Notes under the pieces: model-generated | What the model was told of the DNA's origin: nothing | Databases searched by the model: none | Seen by the model: the letters and a program-made list of their open reading frames with translations, nothing else | Shown here: one piece after another, positions 34,136 through 45,719 of the stretch | Layout of the letters: every line of letters begins with the position of its first letter | How positions within the stretch are numbered: the stretch's first letter is position 1 | Made by a program: the position numbers and the translations under genes | DNA from: Brachyhypopomus gauderio | Taxonomy: Eukaryota > Chordata > Actinopteri > Gymnotiformes > Hypopomidae | Direction of reading: 5' to 3' | Length of the DNA stretch: 64,000 nucleotides | Assembly: GCF_052324685.1 (NCBI RefSeq) | Contig: NC_135212.1 | Coordinates: 10,760,438 to 10,824,437 of the forward strand

Positions 34136-36223
34136 AGAGAGAGAGTCGCGACAACGGAAGTTCAAAACGCTTGATGGTCATGTGATTCACGGAGACTTCA
34201 GATAGTTCCAGGAAGTTCAATTTGAGCACATAAACACAGAGACAGAACTGCGATTTGAGGATTATTGTGAACATATAACGACCAACTTTAGGCTAATTTT
34301 AGAGCACATTGCTGTTTAATGCTTTGATTGTTTTATAATTGTTATATATTACGTTCATTTATATATTTAGAGGGACAGGAAGGGGTGAGAAATTCAGATT
34401 AGATTAATTTTCTAACATTAACATATCTTTAAATCATGGTAATTTCTGTAATCCCATGGTATTGGTGACCTAAGTAATCTAAATGACTAATGTACATTTT
34501 CTGACAGAAGGAAAATTTTCTTTGACTTCATTGTGCAGAAATATGCTTTAAAAGGGTACATTAAAACACATTACATTTAAATCCAGACAGTATATGACAT
34601 ATACATTGATAAATTATATATATCTTGTCTTTTTAATACACACTTATTTACAGCAATTAATTCATTAAATAAATCTCTAATAATCTCAAATATTAATATG
34701 TCAAGCCGTTTTTCTGTTTTCTTTCCTCCGTGTTGTTTGTGTAGTGTCCACCATGGTTTGCTGTGTTGCATGGGGATGCTCCAATCGAGCAAAAATGTAT
34801 GGTTTCCCCACTGATACTGAGAGGAGAAAAAAATGGTTGTCTCAACTAAGCAGGAGCAATCTTACCCTCACTAAAGATTACAACAGCAAATATATATATG
34901 TGAGGTAATCATCAAACACTGCATTTGCACTTTTCACAATAAACACACTATTGGAAAGCTTAATGCCTGATTTATTAAAATACAGAATAGTGAACAAAAA
35001 AAATCTAAGACTCCAGACAGACTCGGGTGCAGGGTGAGGGTGCTATCTAGTTGCAGGCTCCATTGAATCCCCTATGGTTCTTTGGCTTAAAGAGAGAGAG
35101 GAGAAAAAGACAGGAGAAAATGATTATTATGAGTATTGATGTGATATGAATTTGAACTTGTTGCACATCCTTGGTTGTTTTTTATACGTGTAATGAGTGT
35201 ATACGTATCCAGTAAGTGTTCTCTAATACTGTGTATTCACCCACTATGGAATATTTATATGGGTAGACAAAACTGAGTTGTCATGTGTGAGGAGTAAACT
35301 CACATCACTCTGCAGGCACATTTTGAGGCAGACCAGTTCATCAGAACCAAACAGGACAAGACTAGGCTGAGATCAGATGCTGTTCCCACCATTTTTGTGC
35401 ATCGCCCCGCACTCAGAAAAAGGAAGCCCCCTGCACTACGATGCACCACTGGACCTGTAAAGACAGGGCCCATAGCTGCTGATCACAGCTATAGTGTTGA
35501 CACAGAGGTATAATAAGTATGACCTCCTAATAATTATATTATTTCTTTAAGTGATAGAATATTTAAAACTTAATCACACTAAATAGTGTATGTCTTTTAT
35601 ATCCAGCAGTTTCAAAAACTGAGGAAATACGTTAATAAAATAAAATTAAAATAAATATAACGAAATTAAAAGGAAAATAAAATAAATAGAAGGATAAATA
35701 AAATAAAAGGAAATAAAACGTTAGCTGGTACTCCAAAATGGATATCCTCGTTTCACCTCCTCGACCCAACACACTCTACAATCACACTCAAATGTTATAT
35801 TTAACCAATACTTAGCTACCCCGCAAAAACATCGCGTTTAGGTGAAATGGCATTAAGAGAGGAATTTACAATTAATAGGCTGTCAGTCGTTAATGTGAAA
35901 TCTCGCTAACCGTATTCGCGTTGTCTTAGCATAGATTTAGTTCCCTAAATCTGCTTATTAAGAGGTGGATAATTCACTAAAATGTTTTAATGCACATTTT
36001 AATGCACATGTTAATTTGATTCTGATGTCCTTATAATACACAATCTGATTTTTTAAGCGTACTAACCTGTAAAAGTGTATCACAGATGGTCCACTGCTCC
36101 AGTTTGACTGCGCTGCTCGTATTTGCTGCTAACTTCCGGGAACTATTGACAGGCTCCACGATCCGCCATTGCTGTAAAAAACTGGTCCATTGGAGTGAAC
36201 GGAGTTGACGCGACTCTCTCTCT
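34136..36223 (+). mobile_element. Nested transposon with THAP finger (ISL2EU-like?)
   Basis: The inverted ends agagagagagtcgcg(a/t)caac are near-perfect. The flanks suggest a 2-bp AT duplication when the host element's end is reconstructed. It encodes a two-exon THAP protein (34753-35508) and has no visible transposase core. THAP-encoding elements with AT duplications are known in the ISL2EU group; that assignment is inferred. It includes an A-rich stretch at 35620-35730. Confidence 0.55.
34753..35508 (+). CDS. THAP-domain protein fragment inside the nested transposon
   Basis: The start sits in a perfect ccaccATGg context. Exon 34753-34899 encodes MVCCVAWGCSNR, GFPTDTERRKKWLSQL and ends KYIY at a GTGAGG donor. 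Exon 35316-35508 opens AHFEADQF and continues LRSDAVPTIF and LRKRKPP. This is the C2-CH zinc finger order of a THAP DNA-binding domain: two early cysteines, the invariant tryptophan, an HF pair and the AVPTIF motif. In the inferred splice the third zinc-ligand cysteine, normally two or three residues before HF, is missing. So either the splice site differs or the finger is defective. The reading ends at a GTATAA donor with no further exon found. Confidence 0.6.
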
Positions 36224-36471
36224 ATTCACCGTATTTCGCCACGCCCACTTTCAAGTGTGCGTTTCTTCCGCCTTTGTGTTAGAACTTCCGGTCAGCTATT
36301 TTCGCATTAGTGTACACTACTACATTTTAATGATTTTTTTCATAAAATAGGCATTCTTGTCTATTTACTTCTTTACTTAATTACTTAAAATTACAAAATG
36401 AATGCAAGGAAAAGATGTGGCCACTGATAAAATAGTTACTTATCTGATAGCCTCACAAGCACCCAACGCGT

Positions 36472-36888
36472 TTACTTCATCGGAGCTTCATAACCGAGCC
36501 ATTTCTCGGGATAAGGATGATCTGGTGTTGGTTTCCCCTCCACAAAATGATAAGAGCAGACGTATGGACGTTTGGGTGGATGTTTTAAATTTAGCGCCTT
36601 CAGCCTTAGACACAGGTCCTCTTCTTTGGAAGGCGGTGGATATAAGTTATAAGGTGCCCCGCAACACTCAGATCTTTTCGAGTTGTGTTCGTAACACTGT
36701 TGGTCAAGCACTGCTACATCTTCGTGCTGCGCGGTTTGTTTACAAGCCCAGCGAGCCGCTAATACTTTTAAAACCGGCGTAGTGGAAAACTGGAGACTAG
36801 CGGTATGAAGTATCTGTGATATTGTGATTGTGATTTGAGTCTCGTTGGTGAGACGCGGTTCTTCTGTCACACGTTTGGAATAAACCAC
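36472..36888 (-). CDS. THAP-like domain remnant of the outer element
   Basis: A 138-residue frame whose last third is THAP-like: ECCGAPYNLYPPP, then a helix, then VCSYHFVEGKPT and LGYEAPMK. The first two thirds show no known motif and may be untranslated or intronic. A THAP domain fused to a DDE nuclease is known in fish transposons, but no nuclease part is visible nearby. Confidence 0.45.
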   Translation of the reverse strand: MVYSKRVTEEPRLTNETQITITISQILHTASLQFSTTPVLKVLAARWACKQTAQHEDVAVLDQQCYEHNSKRSECCGAPYNLYPPPSKEEDLCLRLKALNLKHPPKRPYVCSYHFVEGKPTPDHPYPEKWLGYEAPMK

Positions 36889-37429
36889 ATACGAGGTTCA
36901 GCAAAGGCACCGCACACGACTGAGGGAGGTTTAAAAACTACTGACACTGTGTTATTTTCTTCCTAAAAGTGAGCGCAGGTCAGTGGCGTTGTAACGAGTG
37001 TTGATAACGGAGTTTATCCACTTTTTACCTAGAAAACAACAGTTGTGTACATAACAGAGCTCGTAGTGTGCTCCAAACGTGACAAAGTCCTGAAGCATAT
37101 CACGACTTATGTTTATATCGAAGTTTGTGCTTGTTTTTGTACTTAATACTTAATTTGTGTCCATTTTACATCCCCCCCGCTAATAATTTACACTCGCCAT
37201 CCCCCATCTTGTGGCTCTTGGTCTCTGACGGGTTGGCCACCTCTGCTCTAACTAAACATATTATGCTAGTCATTTTGTGTTTGTTGTCGTTTTGCTTGTA
37301 GGCTAATCGGCATCAGCGTATCCGTAGCACCGGAAGTTCCAACACAAAGTCAACCAAGATGGCCCTGCCCAGCGTTGTCATGGAAAATAGCGTGAATAGG
37401 GCTCTGCTTTTAACCTGCGGCGGTCATTG

Positions 37430-37456
37430 TGACGTCATCGCGTGCGAGTATAAATA
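37430..37456 (+). promoter_or_regulatory. CRE plus TATA promoter of FSIP2-like copy A
   Basis: A perfect CRE, TGACGTCA (37430-37437), lies 11 bp before a TATA box, tataaata (37449-37456), in a GC-rich context. The pair is conserved in copy B and partly in the inverted copy. It lies about 1.95 kb upstream of the first coding exon, so a non-coding first exon is implied. CRE/TATA promoters bound by CREM are common in spermatid-expressed genes, which would suit a fibrous-sheath protein. The transposon at 34125-37406 ends 23 bp before the CRE. Confidence 0.5.
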
Positions 37457-38462
37457 GACGCGCCCGCCCCACACGCGCTCATTTAAATACGCGATTTATG
37501 ACATATCGGATCTACAGACGGATTTACAGAACTTCTTATCCATAAAACACGTGGACAAATCAATTAACTTCAGCTGTGAGTTCTATCTATATTCTATATT
37601 TATAACCACTGATTTTAAAATTACATTCTTTTAAACTACGCTTCAGCTTAAATTAGAACACAATTTTTTACGATTTAAATTGTGAATTGGATGTTTTGTA
37701 GATATTTTAAAATAGTTACCAAACCAGGCTGCGCTCACCAAACAGCGCATCAGGCGCATGTACAGCGCTTTCTTCCAGGGGTTATTGTGGCTACCCAGAT
37801 ATTATTGTGAAAGGCTGTAGCTAACGTTAGCTAGGAATGTATCTTAATTGTATTTGGATGGAGTTTGCATTATTTCACTTTTAGCACCCCGAAGCACCTT
37901 TACAAACTGTTGTCAGTGGGTTTAATGCATTTAATCGGATATTTTCAGTGTTTACTCGGTTTTCGGTGTGCGGCGCAATCAAACAAATACTTAAGAATAA
38001 TATGAAACTGTCATTTGTCAAGCAGCTATAATCTGAAGACAGGTTCGAGTTTGGCATTGGCAAATAAGTTAGCTAACTAATATTACTAAAACCGAGACCA
38101 GCGAGCGGTTTTGAACTTGGACATGAGACTCTAGTCGGCTGTTTCATCTGTCGCTGCCCGTTTCAGCATGTTTCACTCAGTTTATAACTGTGTACCAGCT
38201 TAAGCAATAGAACACGAGAGGGAGTGTGTTATCGCGAATAACGTCACGGCTGTGTTCACAGCGCGTTCAGTTGTTCTGCTGTCATTGCAGTCGACCTAAT
38301 CGTTTTTGTGGTAAATGTAGGTTCAGAATTTTATGTAAGTGTGGAGTCACACTCTTTTTCTGAGTCTGTCCAAACTGGCTGCAGGTCAAACGTTATGTTA
38401 AAGGCATCAATTAGATTAATTTTTGCAGGTTGTTTAAGCACAGATACATAAATGTTGCGCGC

Positions 38463-38527
<65 letters not shown>

Positions 38528-39406
38528 CCGTTCCTTGGCAACGTGTCCGCGGAGTGATACAGATTAGCGTTAGTTTTCCAGCTAGCTAACGGCTTGTTGT
38601 GTAGCTAATTTGTGAATTGAAGTAGTGCCTGCTAACTGTTAGCTCGTTTAGCTAGTGTTGCTAACGTTAGCTACTCTGTGTTGTAATGGTGGTGCTGGCA
38701 AACGGAGCTAAAATGAGCCCTTTACAACTGCCAAATCAATTAAGGTCATTTTGTAAAATAAAGGGAATAATTTAAATAAATAGAAGGCTTGTCTTCTCTT
38801 TCTTTAACCTATTTCCTTTAGTTGACAATATTCGTGTTTTTCACATCCAAAAAAAGATGTACTAAATTCATAGTGCTCAGTTTTGCTGTAACAAACGTGT
38901 GAAAGTCGCATAATCTGTACATTATGAATAAAATGACACCACAAATAACATTAGTTTTCCTTGTATGTAGCAAATACATCCAGTAATATTTGGATGTCTA
39001 GACATTACAAATGTTTATTTCTGAACTATACTCAGTTTTCTCACTATGATGTGAAATACTGTCTGTGTAGGCAGCTTCACTCGGTTTTAGGACAGACTGC
39101 TCCACCTGGAGGATTTTTCACTAGCTGCCACTGGTATACAGAATACAGTGGAATCTGTAATAAAGAATTTGTTTCGTAAATGTAATGATATAACAGGAAG
39201 AAATGATATATAGCTGTTGTATAAGTGATTTGATGAACACAATGCATGGTGGATGGATGATGCAGCAGTGCAAGTGTAAGTGTTACAACTGTACTGAGTT
39301 CAGATGGGAAGAAGAGTTTAAGAACACATGGAAGTGGTGTATTTCTTTCAAAGAAATCAAACAGCTTTGTAGTGATTTAATAATGGTGTTTTCTTCTGTT
39401 TTACAG
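37457..39406. other. 5' region and first intron of FSIP2-like copy A
   Basis: No coding exon is identified. It contains repeated gctaacgttagct-type palindromes (about 37810 and 38570-38680) and a long (GT)n microsatellite at about 38470-38524. Copy B has the same layout, with a shorter repeat (51334-51377). A non-coding first exon must lie here if the CRE/TATA promoter is used. Confidence 0.5.
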
Positions 39407-42400
39407 ATGAATGCTAAGAAGATCGACACCAGGAAGAAGGACCAGAGATCTGAAGTGCCTGCCAGGCCTTCTGTGCTCTACAGGGGCAAATTGGGAGAGA
39501 ATGTGAGTGTGGGAAGAATGATTTTCACCTCTAATGAAAACACTTTGACTTAATCTGGACCGGTTTATGGTTGCAAATGTTTTTACTTCAACCATCTTAA
39601 GTGTTTGGGATTGAGTTAGTTGGATGTGTGCGGCAGGTTTAAAATGCTTTTGATGTTATTCTTTCCTGACAGCTCACTCGACCTTTCCCAGACTTTGACT
39701 TGTGGGATCCCAACATGCACCTGACTGACTGGACCTACAACAGTCTGCATGATTCACACTTGAAGAGCTACTTTAGCAAGCCAAATAGGAAAAGGCTGCT
39801 TATTAAGCATGGCCTTATAACTCGTGATGAAAAGGTACACACATTTTTAACAGGACAAGATATACATACATTTTCAGAAAGTGATAATATTAGACTTTGA
39901 AGTATATTACAATAATATCAGAGTTAGAAGAAAAGGTTCTAAACCAGCACTTTTTCAGGTTCTGTGCTCTCGGAAGGAATTCAGCCAGCACACGAAGTAC
40001 GTGAAGACTGTTCAGCAGAGCTGGGAAAAGCTCTTTGTCCAAAAACAGGCAAGTCAGCTGTCATTCAGTTAAACTGATTTACATATTTAAAACCTTCACT
40101 AACAGTTAATGTTGGAGTAAGATTCAGAAGTGCAGAGTTGGACTAAGCAGAAAACTCAGTACAACATTCTGAATCTTTGTGTGTGTGTGTGTGTGTGTTA
40201 AATATATAGTATATATAACATCAATATGTCATAAAGCATGTATAAATGAACGTCCTTAAACTGATTCTTATTTGCAATTGTAACGTATCAATTTATCCTT
40301 GCAGAAAGAGCTTCTGAAAGAATTCATGCTGCAGGGACTGAGAGGCGAGCTTCCAGAGCATGTCACTATTTCAGACACGAAACAGTGGCTCGTTTATAAA
40401 GGGAAGAATACCTTCAAGACAATGTAGGTTTCTGTAGCTTCAGATTCAATAGTATAAAAGTTATCAGAAGTTACAATGATTTATGTAACATGTAGATTTG
40501 ATTTATTTAAGATTAAAATTGCTTCATGTTTTTATGTGCAGGTATCAGAAATTCATGAAATGGAGTGACCCTCAGTGTGCTGAATTGGTAGGAAGGCGGT
40601 TTAGCATGAATATACTATAAAATAATACATGACCAGCTGTGAAGCAGTGTTGCTGATTGATCAGATGTTGACTGGGCATTTAAGGTTTATCTTGACCATG
40701 TTTGTTTACTTAGGTCTGGGAACTGAGCCATCGGTTTCAGCTTGAGGAGCTGGAGAAGAAGATCATCCGAGAGCTACGACTGGAAGGCCAAGGCCAGGAG
40801 CAACTGGAGAACCTGAGCAGATTTCTCTCAAGGGCGCGACCTGTTCTCTCCATTTCATCTAATGAGTAAGAGATTTAATGAAATTTAGTAATAATCAAGC
40901 TTATATAATGGACGACAGCTGCTATGTGAAACACAAACAAGACAAACTTGGTTTTTTTGTTTTGCTTTTGTTAGGCGTAACAATACATCCGCTGAAGATG
41001 ACGTGAGTTTGGTTATTATTCATACTAACAGATAATGCTAGATCAGTGACCATAACATTTAAAATGCACTACTCTAGGTTCTCATTATTATTTTATAAAT
41101 CATGGTATTTCAAGTACAAATGAAAATCAGTATGCGTTGAAGTGTTTGAGATCTTGATCCTAATTTGACATCCTGTTTCAAACCCAAAATTGCACAGATG
41201 ACAGTGGAAAATCTGCACAATTTAATTAAGAAAACCACAACTTCTTTAACAAGAGAAGTAAAGGAGAATCTTGCCTCTGTTATGCTGGAGGTCCTGCATG
41301 AGGAATGTAGTACACCATGCAGTAGAACAGATTCATCCAGTGATTTTATCCCAGTGTCTTCAAAAGAAGATGTGGACCAGATAGCTGAAGAGCCCATTGT
41401 CACTGCAGTCTCTTGCCAGGACTCTGTTTCACCTGTCATCTCAGGCACAGCCAGTAAAGAGTACCGCAGTTCTGTTTTGCTGAACGCAGTAGGTCTCTCA
41501 GGACACTCGAGTGGATACTCTCTGGGCTCTGGGGCAAAGCGAGCCCTCAGCAAAACCAAGGTTGACTGCTCTAACCAGGAGAGTTCCTCAGCAGTTAAGC
41601 TGATCTCCAATCCTCCCTCAGAGTCCAGCGACTCACCAAGTTCTGCCAAGTTGGATAACAACAACGAGATTGTGCTGAGAGTTGTGGACATAACTGTAAC
41701 CAAAATGATGATGGAAACCTTCAGGTTACACAGTTCATCTCCTGAATTGGCAACTCTCATCCAAGACTTTGTGAGCGTTGTTTCATCACATCCCCAGCAT
41801 GAGATTATTTTATGGCTACGTAGTGCTGTTGTCGAAACTGTAATGGAACAGTTCTTTGAGACAGAAGGTAAACTTCAGTTCAGTGCATTTTGGATTTAAT
41901 TGACATTTTATCTTATGTAATCTAGGGGAATGAAAGACGAGAATAAATTTTATGTAGGCATTTATGCAGTGACTGAAAGACTAGAATAAATATAATGTAT
42001 GCATTTATGCAGTGACTGATGTCGGAGATGCAACTGGAGGTGAAAGTCTTGCAGACACTGTAGTTGCAATTGGAGAGACTGCTACGGAGATGACGAAAAT
42101 GGAAGAGACCCCAACTGGTAAGTATCAGCAGCAGGAGTCACTAATCAGGTCCTAAGTACTGATCTGTTTCATCTAGGCTGGTTAATAAATGTTACTTTTT
42201 TCTTTAACACAAAGGCTTAGGCATTTATGCAGTGATTGAAAGACGAGAATAAATATAATGTATGCATTTATGCAGTGACTGATGTCGGAGATGCAACTGG
42301 AGGTGAAAGTCTTGAAGACACTGTAGTTGCAATTGGAGAGAATGCTACGGAGATGCCAAAAATGGAAGAGACCCCAGCTGGTAAGTATCAGCAGCAGGAG

Positions 42401-42566
42401 TCACTAATCAGGTCCTAAGTACTGATCTGTTTTATGTAGGCTGGTTAATAAATGTTACTTTTTTCTTTAACACAAAGGCTCAAGACCCAAGAAAGTGAAG
42501 CGAGTCCGAGCATTCTTCAGGAGGGCTTGGCAGGCAGTTAAAAGGACATTCTGCTGTTGCCACTGA
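39407..42566 (+). CDS. Fibrous sheath-interacting protein 2-like protein, copy A (11 exons, 553 aa)
   Basis: Exons: 39407-39502, 39673-39834, 39959-40048, 40305-40423, 40542-40587, 40714-40865, 40975-41002, 41198-41867, 42013-42117, 42276-42380, 42478-42566. All join in phase to 553 codons and a TGA. Residues 1-120 match my recollection of the FSIP2 N-terminus: VLYRGKLGENLTRPF, SLHDSHLKSY, GLITRDEK then VLCSRKEF. FSIP2 is a sperm-flagellum sheath protein that binds AKAP4; here the role is inferred. The middle is helical, then serine-rich (exon 8). Exons 9 and 10 are a tandem duplication of 105 nt (35 residues each, acidic). The C-terminus is basic and amphipathic and ends FCCCH, a possible palmitoylation site. 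The intron after exon 3 uses a GC donor (cag|gcaagt). Vertebrate FSIP2 is many times longer, so this is a short family member. The start ATG directly follows an acceptor AG. Confidence 0.75.
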
Positions 42567-42591
42567 TCCAACAAGATTTGCCCTCAAAATG

Positions 42592-42627
<36 letters not shown>

Positions 42628-43150
42628 CTCTAGCATTTCAGTTCTGTGAATTTTACTGATGCTGTTCCATCTGTAAAGGTAAAGACAGTGTCACCATGGG
42701 CAACAGATGGAATTAATCTGAATAAAGAATATTACACTGGCACCACTGTGATAAAAGAGGGTTTGGCCACATTAGGTTATAGAAATTCTCAATTTAGGGT
42801 TATTGATAACAGAACAATAGTGTTAACCATGTCTTCAAGCAAAGGTTTTGCAGTGCTATTGTATCCACAGGCAACAAACCATTAGACCCTTCTGACATTC
42901 TTCTCACACTGTTATATGGCTGCAACAGGTTTACACACATCTGAAAACAAAAACATATACATTCAGATTATTTAAACTATCTGGTTTTCCACATATAACT
43001 TTGAAATAACAAGTGTAGTCATAGAGTGTACACTAGACAGATTGAAAGTAAGTTTACAGGAAAAAAAAATGTTACTCAAAAGAAAAAATATACTTTACTC
43101 AAGAACAAGCACTTCAAAAAGCAGTTTTAACACATGTATCAGGAGCATCT
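42567..43150. other. 3' region of FSIP2-like copy A
   Basis: This is probably 3' untranslated and flanking sequence. An A tract of about 28 bases lies 30 bp after the stop (about 42594-42622). An open frame of 79 codons (42646-42885) is shared with copy B (55472-55711) with one difference and has no recognisable domain. Confidence 0.4.
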
Positions 43151-45652
43151 AGTACTGTAAAATGTTTTTGTAAATTTATGCATTCCTAGAAGTCCTAAAA
43201 GCAGGTTTTAAAAATTAAGAACATTGTAGAAAAAAGAATGCAATGAAACATTTTCAAAATGGAATGGAAACATACATGAACCATGAATCCCTGTTTTATG
43301 TGCACATGAAAACCTTTAAAAGTATCAGTATTAATATTAGAATGGGGACACTAGACATGCTAATGTGTGAATCTGTTAAACCACCAGTCCTGTTCTCCTG
43401 TACGATGTTGTTAATCACTTGAGTAATCATGGAGTTCTTAGTGCTAGGATGGACATGCTCCACTTGTTTTGCTGTTTCCTGATGTTTTCATTGCTGTTAC
43501 TGTGGTGTCCGTTGTCGATCAGAAGAGGATGGGACCCCCTCTTTCAGTCTTGGTTCTTCTCCAGGTTGAGGAATATATGGTATGACAAATAAAAAAATAT
43601 CATTAAGAACCCATAGAAGACCAACAAGACGGTACATAGTTGACTTCAAAGAGAACAGCAGGACACTGCAGTCCAGACCTTTACACTTACAGCATTTTAG
43701 CAAATGCCCATAACTCACTAGTTATATTATCTACACAATCTGTAACCCACAGCCGTGATAAGTGGATCCTAAATAAGTCATGTGACTCCTTACAAGCGAT
43801 GAAACACTCCCAACAACACAGAGTGGTGACATCAACAGTTAATTTTTTGTTGGCTAAGTAAAATGTATGCCGAGTCAGTTAACTAGCATGTTTTATCTTT
43901 AACACAATGCTATCTGTGTTATGTTCAATGGTATTTTTAAGCAAAATACTTGATGTATATGAAAAATATTTTAAACAAACAATGACAATAATAATAATGA
44001 CAAAAGTTATTGATCCCACGAGTGGGAAATTCAGTTTCCCCAGGACCCCGGTGTAAAGCACAGAGAACCTAGAGTGGCCACACTTCAAGGTGCCGCCGTA
44101 CAGATTAGGGAGAAACATAGAGAAATAAACATTAGGAGGAGACAAAAAATATGACCAGATTATTCTCACAAACAGGACAACAGTCTGTGTGCATGCAAAA
44201 CATCCCCATAGCACATACAAGCATTGATAACACAGACAGTAAGCAGTGAGAGGCGTGATTCATTCAGAGAGGGAGTGGGGGAGCCAGAGGCCTGGCACAC
44301 AGTCTTTGTGTCAAAGTTAGCGGTGGAGGCGACAGTCTCTGTGTGGGGGTAGGAGCAGGTAACCAAGATGACGACCTTCTGGGAGAAATTTACAGTGGAA
44401 ATATACATATTAAATAAAGCCAAGAGTACAAGCAAGTAACATTAAAAAAACTTTTTATATTCTGCTGTTTTGTGTGGACGGTACATGCACAGGGAACTGT
44501 GGGTAACTGAGGAGCAGGAAGCATACGTCAGTCATGTCTTACAAATCAGGTTGAATGTAGGCTGCATTTCTAGGGTGTATTTGAAGGGCCCTTCAGTTGG
44601 AACAGCCTCCTATGATGTAATGGCTGATTGATGCAGCCTATCTAAGCTTTAGCCTAGATCTTGTAACGCAGCTACTGTGTCCCTCTCTCCAACAGAACTC
44701 CTCCCATTTCCTCTACAAGACAGTTTATTACACGTAGACAACATCCATCACTTTCCCATCAGTGCACAATACACATTTTGCCAACAAGCAAAACATTTAA
44801 CAAGCAATATTGTTTGCAATGCATATGTAGCTTTACCTTTCCTATACGTTGCAAAACACATTTTCCACTGCTGAGTCTGGACAGGGACACAGCCTTTCTG
44901 CCATCATGCAAAATTAAGGGATGTCCAAGCAAGAACAGACCAGCTTGGGCAGTTTTTACAATGAATTCAATTTCGCAATGTCCTTAAAGAGCTGAACATT
45001 GATGCTCTGTAAGCAGTTCTGTAAATGTGTGTAATTTCATTTGTGCTTCTTTGCTGCTGTTTGACCAGGGGAGTCTCATGGTTGCCATGACACTCTTCAG
45101 ATGGAGTTCTTCTACACGTCTTGATCCACACTGGTGTGCAGAACCTCTGACATCTGCTGTTCTTCACCCAAGAGCATTACAATGGAAAGATCACATGTTC
45201 AACATCACATGGTGGCATAACATCAATGAGATCTCACAACATGCTGACACACGTATTACTTTGAGAGCAGTATGACAGAAAAGGGAGCTGAATACGCTGG
45301 TCAACAATTATTTAGTTTCCTGCAAATAAAACTCCCTGTTTATGATGTATTTTTGCATAGTGAATCCAAATGTTTCCAGTACATTTGTAAATATTCATTA
45401 TTGAATGATGAATGAATGAATGAACGTTCGATTTATATAGCACCTTTCAGAATACCCAAGGCGCTTTACAATTTCAACACAGGTACAAGTCACAGACAAC
45501 CAATCACACACACAGCGGCGAGAAGCGGAAGCCAATTGCGCACAGCGTACTCTCTACCAGGATCCACAGCCCCCTGGGGGACTGAATGGGGTGCAGGAAG
45601 GGGAGAGAGGACAGACCCTAGTGGTAGAGCACCATCCACCACTGGGCATACA

Positions 45653-45719
<67 letters not shown>

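Larger units (their letters stand above)
34125..37406 (-). mobile_element. DNA transposon with THAP-like reading frame (P- or hAT-like)
   Basis: The ends read cagagccgta and, inverted, cagagccctattcac. The 8-bp flanks are catttaac and cttttaac (34117-34124 and 37407-37414), and copy B retains the uninterrupted cttttaac site near 50295. Once the nested element (34136-36223) is discounted, the inner terminal regions also pair (ttgtgttagaacttccgg near 36276-36293 and its partner near 37334-37351). On the minus strand, 36888-36472 encodes a protein ending in a THAP-like segment (YVCSYHFVEGKPTPDHPYP, then LGYEAP). No catalytic core was found. A THAP finger with 8-bp duplications suggests the P superfamily. 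Confidence 0.6.

Noticed and set aside
38686-38760. An upstream ATG frame (MVVLANGAK) as a coding first exon of FSIP2-like copy A.
   Set aside because: The only nearby GT donor gives the wrong phase for exon 1 and leads to an immediate stop. The ATG at 39407 is the better start.
42646-42885. A 79-codon frame after the FSIP2-like stop, present in A and B.
   Set aside because: It lies behind the stop codon and a poly-A tract, has no splice link and no motif. It is most likely 3' untranslated or flanking sequence.
44166-44435. Open frame with a hydrophobic start, repeated in the inverted copy and copy B.
   Set aside because: It runs into sequence typical of a LINE 3' end and has no known domain. 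Module duplication explains its conservation.
45027-45275. An 82-codon open frame conserved in copy B (57837-58085) and in the inverted copy (16491-16213).
   Set aside because: It is conserved only because the copies are near-identical. It has no domain or splice context, and it runs opposite to the candidate tail exon of the CD2-like gene.
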